Assembly: GCA_035281745.1 (NCBI GenBank)
Contig: DATEDI010000040.1
Coordinates: 275,407-339,406, forward strand
Direction: 5' to 3'
DNA: 64,000 nt
DNA from: 66-474 sp035281745
Lineage (GTDB): Bacteria > Pseudomonadota > Gammaproteobacteria > Xanthomonadales > Rhodanobacteraceae
Positions within the stretch are counted from its first letter, which is position 1; every line of letters starts with the position of its first letter. Shown one piece after another: positions 16,006-23,208 of the stretch. The position numbers and the translations under genes are program-made. The notes below the pieces were generated by a model, which saw only the letters and a program-made list of their open reading frames with translations, did not search any database and was not told the DNA's origin.

Positions 16006-18786
16006 TCAAGGCATCAGGACCCCACAGGCAGCGGCGGGACGGCGAAGCGCCGCCCGCACGCCGGCGAGTTCGGGATGCGCGGCAAGACCGTTTGCTTCAA
16101 TGATTGCGCCCGCCGCCCGCACTTGCGCGGAGGCGCCGGTGCAATCGCCCGTCTGGGCCGTGGCGATGGCCAGCCACAACTCGGCGACAAGACGGCGCGG
16201 GTGCGAAGGCTGCAATTCGGTGCTGGCGCGCCGGATCGCGTCGGTCAACTGCTCGCGCGCGATGCCTGGCTGGCGGTGCAGCAGCTCCACTTGCGCCAGC
16301 AACGTGTGCACCCACAGCAACATCGGATCGCCACGCCCGGAAACCTGGGCGAGATCCTGTTCGACCGTCGCCTGCAAACCGGCGGGACATTGCGTTCCCG
16401 GCGACTGCGTGCACGCGAGCAGCAACCGCGCTTCGGCGATCAGCGGCGGCACCTGCCAGCCGCGCGTGCGCAATCCCGTGATCGCGTTCGGCAACAAGCC
16501 GCGCGCCAGCGCTGGTTCGCCTTGCAGCAACGCAATGCCGGCCAGCTCGCTGTCCGCGCGGCCCACGCGCATGCGATTGGCGGGAGCATCGCCGTACAAC
16601 TTGCGCGCCTGCGTCAGCAACGCCTTCGCGCGATCGAAATTGCCAGCCTCGATCTCGCCGAAGGCGGTGGCTTCCAGCGAATCACCATGCAGCGGCGTGC
16701 CCGCACCGAATCCTTCAGCGGAGAGCTTCTGCGCCAACGCACAATCCCGCGCGGCGGAAGCATGGTCCGCGCGGGTGCCATCCAGCACGCAAGCCTTTTG
16801 CGCCGCATACACCCGCGTGACCTGCGGCTTGCCGCCGATGCGTGCGTATGTCGCCAGCGCCCGCGTAAACAACTTGTGCGCCTGGGTCCAGTGCCCGGCG
16901 CGCCATTCGGCCGACGCCCATCCGGCCATCGCCAGTGTCGTTTCATTGCTGTCGCGGCCGAAGTGCGCGAGTTCGAACCGGTAGGTCTTCTCCCACATCT
17001 GGATCGCTTCTTCATAGCGCTCCACCCCTTCGAGCGCGGAGGCTACGTCGTTGTAGCCGACGCCGACGCGCGGATCGTCCGGCCCCCAGGTCGCGATCCT
17101 CTCCTTCAGCGCTTCGCGCGCGAGCTGCAGCGCGACGTCGCCATGGCCTTCGATGTTTTCGACCGCCGCCAGCGGTTCGAGCAAGTCGATCGAAGCTTCG
17201 CCGTGGATGCCCTGCGCCTGCATGCGCCGGTGCGCGAGGCGCAAGTCGGCGCCACCGGCCGCGTAATCCTCGTCGCGCACCGCGGCATAACCGCGCGCGG
17301 CGAGCGCGCGGATCGCATTGATGTCCGAGGAAGGCAATGCACGTTCCGACAGCGCGACCGCCTGATCCGCCAGCCTGCGCGACTGCGGGATGTCGCCGAG
17401 GTTTTCGTACAGCCGCGAAAACATCGCCAGCAGATCCACGCGTTCGCCGGGCCCGAGTTGCGGCGAGTCTTGCAGCTTCGCGACGCCGCGTGACAGCAAT
17501 TCGTCGAGGCTCGGTTGCTTCGAGGCGGCGACGCCGTAGCGGACCGGCGCGAACAGGCTTTCCACGAAATCGCGCACCATGTTGGCGCGCGCGGCCTGCT
17601 GGCGCGCCATGTGCGCCTGCCACAGCGCTATCGACAGCGAGGCGAAGATGGCCAGCAGCAGGATCGCGGTGATCGCGACCCCGCCGCGATGGCGCGCGGC
17701 GAACCGGCCGGCGCGATACCAGCGCGACGGCGGATGCGCACGCACCGGCAGGCGGTCGAGATGGCGCTCGATGTCCTCGGCCAGCGCACCGCCCGAACCG
17801 TAGCGGCGCTCCGGTTCCCTCGCGGTGGCCTTGACGACGATGTTGGCGAGGTCGCCGTGCAACTTGCGCGCATGTTTGGACTGCGATGGCGTGGCATTCA
17901 GCCCCAAGACGCGCGACGTCCGCGCCTCGCCCGGTGTGCCGCGATCGCCCGTGAGCAATTCGCGCAACAGCACGCCCAGCGCGTAGACATCGGTCGCGGT
18001 GGTGATCGCGCCCGGCGTGAACTGTTCCGGCGCGGCGTAGGCGGGCGTCAGCGCGTGATGGACCGTGCGGGTGACGTCTTCGGCGTCGTCCAGCAACTTG
18101 GCGATGCCGAAGTCCAGCAGCTTCATTTCGCCTTCGACGGTGACCAGCACGTTGGAAGGTTTCAGGTCGCGATGGACGATCAACGCGCGGTGCGCGGATT
18201 CGACTGCGCGGCAAACCCGCAGGAACAGCGTCAGCCGCTGGCGTTCGGAGAACGCGTGTTCCTGCGCGTAGGACGTGATCGGCTTGCCCTCGACCAGTTC
18301 CAGCGCGATGTAGGCGAGGCCGTTGGCGGCGATGCCGCCCTCGATCAGCCGCGCGATGCCGGGATGGCGCAGCCGCGCCAGCGCCTCGCGTTCGTGATGG
18401 AAACGGCGCCGCGCTTCGGCGGTGTACAGGCCGCGCGCCAGCAGCTTGACCGCGACGTACTGGCGCACGCCCTCCACGTCGCGGAACGCGCGGAACACGG
18501 TGGACGAGCCGCCCTCGCCCAGCACTTCCAGCAACTCGAACGGACCGATGCGACTGCCCGCCGGCAGCGGTTCGACGTCTTCGGTTTCCCCGATGGTTTG
18601 CGCGGCGCTGGCGGCATCAGCCGGCGCCAACCAGTCACCCTGTTCCGCGTCGGCCGCCAGCAACCGGTCCAGTTCGGCACGGACGCCCGCATCGCTGCAG
18701 CGCTCGGCAAGCATGCGCGCGCGTGCCTCGGGCGGCAACGAAAGCGCCTGCTCGAACAAGTCACGCAGTGTCGGCGTGGAATCCAC
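16006..18786 (-). CDS. Membrane Ser/Thr protein kinase with C-terminal TPR region
   Basis: 926 residues from the GTG at 18786, which follows GGAGAG; a GTG at 18810 is the alternative. An N-terminal linker is followed by a Hanks-type kinase domain: G-loop GEGGSS at 90-95, VAVK lysine at 114, HRDLKPSN at 205-212, DFG at 225-227 and the APE-type motif YAAPEQ. One membrane helix lies near 360-385 and a long TPR-like extracytoplasmic region follows to the C-terminus. All catalytic residues are present. Sits with a TIGR02999-type ECF sigma factor. In Xanthomonas citri a comparable kinase (PknS) activates its partner sigma factor (EcfK), so phosphorylation of the sigma factor is the likely output. 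Confidence 0.9.
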   Translation of the reverse strand: MDSTPTLRDLFEQALSLPPEARARMLAERCSDAGVRAELDRLLAADAEQGDWLAPADAASAAQTIGETEDVEPLPAGSRIGPFELLEVLGEGGSSTVFRAFRDVEGVRQYVAVKLLARGLYTAEARRRFHHEREALARLRHPGIARLIEGGIAANGLAYIALELVEGKPITSYAQEHAFSERQRLTLFLRVCRAVESAHRALIVHRDLKPSNVLVTVEGEMKLLDFGIAKLLDDAEDVTRTVHHALTPAYAAPEQFTPGAITTATDVYALGVLLRELLTGDRGTPGEARTSRVLGLNATPSQSKHARKLHGDLANIVVKATAREPERRYGSGGALAEDIERHLDRLPVRAHPPSRWYRAGRFAARHRGGVAITAILLLAIFASLSIALWQAHMARQQAARANMVRDFVESLFAPVRYGVAASKQPSLDELLSRGVAKLQDSPQLGPGERVDLLAMFSRLYENLGDIPQSRRLADQAVALSERALPSSDINAIRALAARGYAAVRDEDYAAGGADLRLAHRRMQAQGIHGEASIDLLEPLAAVENIEGHGDVALQLAREALKERIATWGPDDPRVGVGYNDVASALEGVERYEEAIQMWEKTYRFELAHFGRDSNETTLAMAGWASAEWRAGHWTQAHKLFTRALATYARIGGKPQVTRVYAAQKACVLDGTRADHASAARDCALAQKLSAEGFGAGTPLHGDSLEATAFGEIEAGNFDRAKALLTQARKLYGDAPANRMRVGRADSELAGIALLQGEPALARGLLPNAITGLRTRGWQVPPLIAEARLLLACTQSPGTQCPAGLQATVEQDLAQVSGRGDPMLLWVHTLLAQVELLHRQPGIAREQLTDAIRRASTELQPSHPRRLVAELWLAIATAQTGDCTGASAQVRAAGAIIEANGLAAHPELAGVRAALRRPAAACGVLMP

Positions 18787-18849
18787 CGCGGCAACTCTCC
18801 GATGCGTCACGAACCTGTCTCAAATCGAGGCACAGCTTTCAGAGTGGTC

Positions 18850-19015
18850 CTTCCCGCGAAAACGGGAATCCAGTGACTGTGACCTTTCAACAGCAAAGGC
18901 ACTGGGTTGACTCGCGCCATCCATGGCGCTCGCCCTTCCGGCCGCCTTTGGCGTTCGCGTTTGCAATCCTGCAAACGCAGTCGGATCGCCGCTTCGCGGC
19001 GTCCGGAATGACGAA
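18850..19015 (+). repeat. Dispersed repeat, family 2, copy 1
   Basis: Fills most of the 299-bp gap between the sigma-factor and kinase genes. Contains CGCGCCATCCATGGCGCTCGC, GGCGTTCGCGTTTGCAATC, the palindrome GTTTGCAATCCTGCAAAC and a terminal CCGGAATGAC. Near-identical blocks recur at 48447-48597, 55218-55398 (inverted) and 59892-60060. No coding capacity. Confidence 0.75.
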
Positions 19016-19085
19016 AATGGATTCGATATTGAGACCAGTTCCTCCGATAAACCCCGCCTGCACGGCATTTGCGACGTGCGGCGCG

Positions 19086-19619
19086 TCACTCCAGATGTGT
19101 CTTGATGAACGCGCGGGCAAAACGCCAGTCGCGGTCGATGGTGCGGCGTGTCAGTCCCAGTGTGGCGGCAACCTGCTCCAGGCTGAGGCCCGCGAAATAG
19201 CGGAGTTCGACCACCCTGGCCGCGCGCGCGTCGTTCTGCTCCAGCGCATCAAGCGCCGCATCCAGCGCCAGCGCCTGTTCGGCGGTCGCGATGGCCAGTT
19301 GCAAATTGTGGTCGTCCAGCGTGACGCGATTCCATTGGCCACCCGCGCGCAGCCGCAGGCGGTCGCGCGCGCGGTTGATCAACAGGTGGCGCATCGCGCG
19401 CGCCGCATAGGCGAAGAACTGTGCCGGCTCCTGGAAATGCAAGGCCGACCGGTCGCCCATGCGCAGGTACAACTCGTGCACGAGTTCGGTGGTTTCCAGG
19501 GTGCCGTTGCGGCGCTGGCCTGCCAGCCGCCGCGAGGCCATGGCTTTCAGGCGCGCATAGACCTCGACGAACAATGCGTCGGTTGACGATCCGGCCGGCA
19601 TCTCGCTGCAGTCGACCAT
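19086..19619 (-). CDS. ECF-like RNA polymerase sigma factor (TIGR02999 / ECF43-type)
   Basis: 177 residues. Region 2 includes ETTELVHELYLRMGD and FFAYAARAMRHLLINRARDR near residues 45-95. Region 4 is a helix-turn-helix, RYFAGLSLEQVAATLGLTRRTIDRDWRFARAF, near 140-172. The composition, with no region 3, matches the TIGR02999 family that lacks an anti-sigma factor and is paired with Ser/Thr kinases. The kinase gene lies just downstream, separated by a repeat element. Predicted regulation is by phosphorylation of region 2 (known for the X. citri pair, inferred here). The target regulon cannot be seen. Confidence 0.9.
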   Translation of the reverse strand: MVDCSEMPAGSSTDALFVEVYARLKAMASRRLAGQRRNGTLETTELVHELYLRMGDRSALHFQEPAQFFAYAARAMRHLLINRARDRLRLRAGGQWNRVTLDDHNLQLAIATAEQALALDAALDALEQNDARAARVVELRYFAGLSLEQVAATLGLTRRTIDRDWRFARAFIKTHLE

Positions 19620-19721
19620 GAGGCCTCCCGACCCATGCGACTCCTGTCCGCGGATACCAGCCTCACGCAGAACGGCAGCGAACGCAAGCCCGGGCGATGC
19701 CTGGCGCCCGGGCCGCGCCGA

Positions 19722-20330
19722 CTACGGCGCCTTGCCGCTGTGCATCTGCTGGACGATCGCCAACGAGCGCTTCACGTGCTGGTCGGGCGTCAGGTGATCT
19801 TCCTTCGAGGAAAACGTCGACACGACCTTGCCTTCGCGATCGATCACGAACGTGGTGCGCGGGAAGAAGCCGTGGGTCACCGGCTTGCCTTCCACATCGG
19901 TCACGCCCTTCTGCGGCGGCATCATCTTCAGGTCATACCGGGTCGCGATCTTGCCGTCCGGGTCGGATGCGACCGCGAATTTCCCCGCACAGTATTTCGG
20001 ATCGGACGAAAACTGGTTGAGGCGCGCGATCGAATCGGCCGAAACGCCGATGATGGTGGCGCCGGCCGCGCTGAACTTGTCCTTCTCGGTCGCGAAGGTG
20101 TGCGCTTCGAGATCGCAGCCCCCGGTGTACGCGGCGGGATAGAAGTAGACCACCACCGGGCCCTTCGCCAACGCCTGCTTCAGCGAGAACGTGAAATCCT
20201 TGCCCGCCTGACTGGCCGTGGCGGTGAAATCGGGCGCCGCTGCACCCACCTGCAGGGCCGCATAGCCGGGCACCGCCACCATCGCCGTCACCAGGCACGA
20301 CACCATCACACCCGCGATTCGCTTGTTCAT
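19722..20330 (-). CDS. Exported peroxiredoxin (AhpC/TSA family)
   Basis: 202 residues from the ATG at 20330. A signal peptide (cleavage near VPGYA-ALQ) precedes a thioredoxin-fold peroxiredoxin: VGAAAPDFTATAS, then VYFYPAAYTGGCDLEAHTF with the peroxidatic Cys near residue 83 in the usual T-x2-C setting. A further Cys in DPKYCAGKF could resolve it, as in atypical 2-Cys/BCP-type enzymes. It would reduce peroxides in the periplasm. It lies 102 bp upstream of the sigma gene on the same strand, so co-transcription is possible. Confidence 0.88.
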   Translation of the reverse strand: MNKRIAGVMVSCLVTAMVAVPGYAALQVGAAAPDFTATASQAGKDFTFSLKQALAKGPVVVYFYPAAYTGGCDLEAHTFATEKDKFSAAGATIIGVSADSIARLNQFSSDPKYCAGKFAVASDPDGKIATRYDLKMMPPQKGVTDVEGKPVTHGFFPRTTFVIDREGKVVSTFSSKEDHLTPDQHVKRSLAIVQQMHSGKAP

Positions 20331-20446
20331 TGCATCCTCCGAACGATTGACTGCCGCACCAGAAAGCTGCATTCGCGTCAGATGACCGCCTCCGGCGCGA
20401 CATCCTTACGCCGCGCGACCGGTTACCGACCGCGCCAGCGCGAACA

Positions 20447-20476
20447 TTGACAGACCAGACTGCCAGCGGCTATCTT
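20447..20476 (+). promoter_or_regulatory. Sigma-70 promoter for tRNA-Leu
   Basis: TTGACA at 20447-20452, 18-bp spacer, TATCTT at 20471-20476. A GC-rich discriminator (ACGCGGC) follows, as usual for stringently controlled tRNA promoters. The tRNA begins about 34 bp beyond the expected start. Confidence 0.75.
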
Positions 20477-20516
20477 ACGCGGCTCGCTGGCGCATGACGC
20501 CGCGAGCGGACACTTG

Positions 20517-20601
20517 GCCCAGGTGGCGGAATTGGTAGACGCACCAGCTTCAGGTGCTGGCGGGGCGACCCGTGAAGGTTCGAGTCCTTTCCTGGGCACC
20601 A
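20517..20601 (+). tRNA. tRNA-Leu (CAG)
   Basis: 85 nt with encoded CCA and a class II variable arm. The acceptor stem is GCCCAGG/CCTGGGC, the D arm GGCGGAATTGGTAGACGC, the anticodon arm CCAGC-TTCAGGT-GCTGG with anticodon CAG, and the T loop GTTCGAGTCC. All stems pair. Confidence 0.97.
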
Positions 20602-20613
20602 GTCGTCCGACGG

Positions 20614-20640
20614 AAAACCCGCGCATGCCGCGGGTTTTTT
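20614..20640 (+). terminator. Bidirectional intrinsic terminator
   Basis: 10-bp stem AAAACCCGCG/CGCGGGTTTT around loop CATGC, then a T run. It ends the tRNA-Leu transcript. Read on the minus strand it also has A/T flanks and lies 14 bp beyond the response-regulator stop, so it probably serves both convergent units. Confidence 0.85.
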
Positions 20641-20653
20641 GTGCGCGGGTCCT

Positions 20654-21043
20654 TCAGGTTGCCGCGGCGCCCGCGAGCGCGGCGGCTACCACGCCGGCGA
20701 GGCTGTCGATGCGGAAGGGCTTTTGCAGGACCCGGTACACGGCCGATTTCAACTCGGAGGGCAGGCTGGGAGCATAGCCGGTCATCAGGATCACCTTCAG
20801 CTCCGGCCGCAACGCCTTGCCGGCCGCGGCAAGTTCATAACCGCTGATGCCCGGCAAGCGGATGTCGCTGACCAGCACGTCGAAAGCCGCATCCGATTCC
20901 AGCACGGCCAGCCCGGCGCCGCCATCACCCACCGCAACCACTTCGTAGCCGGTTTCCTCGAGGCTTTCGGCGATCACTTCGCGCAGGAACGCTTCGTCCT
21001 CGACGACCAGCAGGCGCGCGGCCTTGGCCTCCGCGACCACCAT
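20654..21043 (-). CDS. Single-domain response regulator (REC only)
   Basis: 129 residues. A complete receiver domain: acidic pair in LLVVEDEAFLRE, phospho-acceptor Asp in DVLVSDIRLPGISGYELA near residue 57, Thr in ILMTGYAP near 85 and Lys in VLQKPF near 107. No output domain follows, so it acts by protein contact or as a phosphate shuttle. Its ATG overlaps the stop of the sensor kinase (ATGA), so it is the kinase's partner and last gene of the receptor-YfiR-kinase operon. Confidence 0.93.
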   Translation of the reverse strand: MVVAEAKAARLLVVEDEAFLREVIAESLEETGYEVVAVGDGGAGLAVLESDAAFDVLVSDIRLPGISGYELAAAGKALRPELKVILMTGYAPSLPSELKSAVYRVLQKPFRIDSLAGVVAAALAGAAAT

Positions 21044-22533
21044 CACGCAACCTCCGTCGAGACCGTGCTGAACTCGCGCGGCAACACGATGTCGACCGAT
21101 GTGCCCACGCCCACTTCGCTGTCGATGCTGAGCCGTCCGTTCGATTGCAACACGTAGCCCAGGATCGTGCTGAGCCCAAGCCCGGTGCCCTTGCCGACGG
21201 GTTTGGTGGTGAAGAAGGGATCCATCGCGCGGCTGCGCACCTCTTCGGTCATGCCGACGCCGGTATCGGCGACCCGCAGCCGCACCTGGTCGACCACCTT
21301 CTGGTCGGGTGATGCAACCGCATCGACGTGCACGTCCGCCGTGCTGACGGTGATCTGGCCGCCTTCGGGCATCGCATCGCGCGCATTGATGATGAGATTG
21401 AGGATGGCATTCTCCATTTGATTGACGTCGCACAAAACGTGCCAATGCGAGGCCAATTGATACTGGATCTGCACATTCGGACCCACCGAATGCTCCAACA
21501 GCGGCTGGATGTCACGGATCAGGTCGTCCAGCCGTACCGAGCGGGCGGACAGCGGTTGTCGTCGCGCGAATGCAAGCAGGCGGCGCGTGAGATCCGCGGC
21601 CTTGTCGATACCGTCGTTGGCGGTTTCCAGATAGCGCCCGATCTGCTGGCGGCGAACATTGCCCTCCGCGACCAGCGCGAGGCCCTTTTCCAGCACCTGC
21701 CGTGATCCGGCGTCGTCCTGTTGCGCGTCCGTGGCCAACCGGTTGCGCGCCGTTTCGGCGAGCTGCTCGACGGCCGACAAGCTCTGGGTCAGTCGTTTCT
21801 CCAGCAGCACGAGCGCCGATTTGACGATCATCAATACATTGTTGAAGTCGTGCGCAATGCCGCCCGAAAGCTGGCCGACCGCCTCCATTTTCTGGCTCTG
21901 GCGCAGGGCTTCCTCGGCACGCGAACGATGCTCCATTTCCGCGATCAGGCGCAGATTCGCTTCGGTCAGCTCCTCCGCGCGCCGATGCGCATCGGCGTTC
22001 GCGCGCGCCAGCATGCGTTGCGCCAATCCAAGCAGCGAAAGCATCACCGCCGCCATGATCGTGAGCAGCGCCAAGCCGCTGACTCTTGCCAGTTGCATGG
22101 TCCAGGGTGTCGTGGTTGCGCGCACCCAGACGCTGCCGACGACGGTGCTGCCCTGGCGCGCTGGAACCATCACCAGCAACGAGCTTCCGCGCTCCGCCCG
22201 GCCGAACGAAGGAACGATGGCGGGGCTGCCGGAACGCTGATCGCCCGCCATCAGGTGGCCGGATTCGTCGTAGACCGCGACGGCGTCGAGGCGCGGGTCA
22301 AGCATCAGCGCGTGGACATATTCGCGCGCAGCCGCGCGATCGTCGAAGGCCACCGCCGCGGTGACGCTGGCCGCGAGCGTGTTGGCCTGGGCGGTGATCT
22401 GGCGCAATCGCTCCTTGCCCCCGGTCTGGAACTGGTACACCATCGCGACCGTGCCGACCAGCAACAACAACAGCACCGCGGCGGCGGTGGTGACGGGTCG
22501 CAGGAGCACTGAGCCGTAGGCGCGCGGTTTCAT
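21043..22533 (-). CDS. CHASE8-type membrane sensor histidine kinase
   Basis: 496 residues. Membrane helix 1 (about 14-36) is followed by a periplasmic domain of about 110 residues with ANTLAASVTAAVAFDDRAAA, the pattern of CHASE8 domains found in the diguanylate cyclase YfiN. Membrane helix 2 lies near 155-178. A short coiled coil leads to HisKA with phospho-His in GGIAHDFNNVL near 235. HATPase_c shows NLIINARDAMPEGG, VADTGVGM and FFTTKPVGKGTGLGLS. The HDFNN form is typical of hybrid-type kinases with a separate receiver. The ATG lies 2 bp after the YfiR stop. Probably held in check by YfiR (inferred from YfiRN). Confidence 0.87.
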   Translation of the reverse strand: MKPRAYGSVLLRPVTTAAAVLLLLLVGTVAMVYQFQTGGKERLRQITAQANTLAASVTAAVAFDDRAAAREYVHALMLDPRLDAVAVYDESGHLMAGDQRSGSPAIVPSFGRAERGSSLLVMVPARQGSTVVGSVWVRATTTPWTMQLARVSGLALLTIMAAVMLSLLGLAQRMLARANADAHRRAEELTEANLRLIAEMEHRSRAEEALRQSQKMEAVGQLSGGIAHDFNNVLMIVKSALVLLEKRLTQSLSAVEQLAETARNRLATDAQQDDAGSRQVLEKGLALVAEGNVRRQQIGRYLETANDGIDKAADLTRRLLAFARRQPLSARSVRLDDLIRDIQPLLEHSVGPNVQIQYQLASHWHVLCDVNQMENAILNLIINARDAMPEGGQITVSTADVHVDAVASPDQKVVDQVRLRVADTGVGMTEEVRSRAMDPFFTTKPVGKGTGLGLSTILGYVLQSNGRLSIDSEVGVGTSVDIVLPREFSTVSTEVA

Positions 22534-22535
22534 CG

Positions 22536-23180
22536 TCACCCGGCCTCTTTCACCGCCAGCGCCAAGTTCAGAAGCTTGGAGCTGATCACGAGGTGATTGC
22601 GCGCTGCCGCGGCATTGTCGATCTCGAATCGCACATGGCCGCGACGCACCACGAACAGCACGATGCTTCCGGAAAAGTCCGATTGGTGCGAATCGGTCAC
22701 CGTGAGGACCGGCTTGCCCTGCAACGCCTGCAGCGCCTCGCGTACCTTTTCCGGCTGCGCGTAACCGATGAAGACGATGTGGCAATCGTCGCCGCTGCTG
22801 ATCGCCTCCATCCTGCGAATCCGGAAGGGATGCGTGCCGAGCGCGTGACCGCTGATGGCCTTTTCGAGGAAGTCGTCGAATGGATCGGGGCCGACCACGC
22901 AGATATCGAATGGCGCATCCGGGGTCTTGAACGTGCCGGGCGGCCAGTTCACGAAAGGGGCCAGCTTGTAGAGGTAGGTGGCCTTCACCGCGTATTCGAG
23001 CGATATTGCGGGCTGCGGCGGCAGCGCGAGCAGCGAGGCGACGGGCAGCATCAGCAACATCGCCAACGCGCATTTTGCCACGCCGCGCCAACGGCGGGGG
23101 TGCGGACGCGTGCGCGCATCCGCCGAACGAGGTGCGGCGGCTTGCGTGGCGGGCAGTTGGCGCGGAATGGATGGGTTCAT
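22536..23180 (-). CDS. YfiR-family periplasmic regulator (DUF4154)
   Basis: 214 residues. A basic N-terminal stretch and a membrane/signal segment (about 37-55) precede a DUF4154 domain: YAVKATYLYKLAPFVNWP near 63, FDICVVGPDPF near 90, CHIVFIGYAQPEKV near 130, VLTVTDSHQSD and a closing ISSKLLNLALAV. In Pseudomonas aeruginosa YfiR is the redox-sensitive periplasmic repressor of the CHASE8 cyclase YfiN. Here the adjacent target is a CHASE8-like kinase. Cysteines near 92 and 131 could form the redox switch, though their placement was not aligned. Confidence 0.87.
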   Translation of the reverse strand: MNPSIPRQLPATQAAAPRSADARTRPHPRRWRGVAKCALAMLLMLPVASLLALPPQPAISLEYAVKATYLYKLAPFVNWPPGTFKTPDAPFDICVVGPDPFDDFLEKAISGHALGTHPFRIRRMEAISSGDDCHIVFIGYAQPEKVREALQALQGKPVLTVTDSHQSDFSGSIVLFVVRRGHVRFEIDNAAAARNHLVISSKLLNLALAVKEAG

Positions 23181-23208
23181 CGCATGGACGCTGGTGGCCG
23201 GAGGATTG

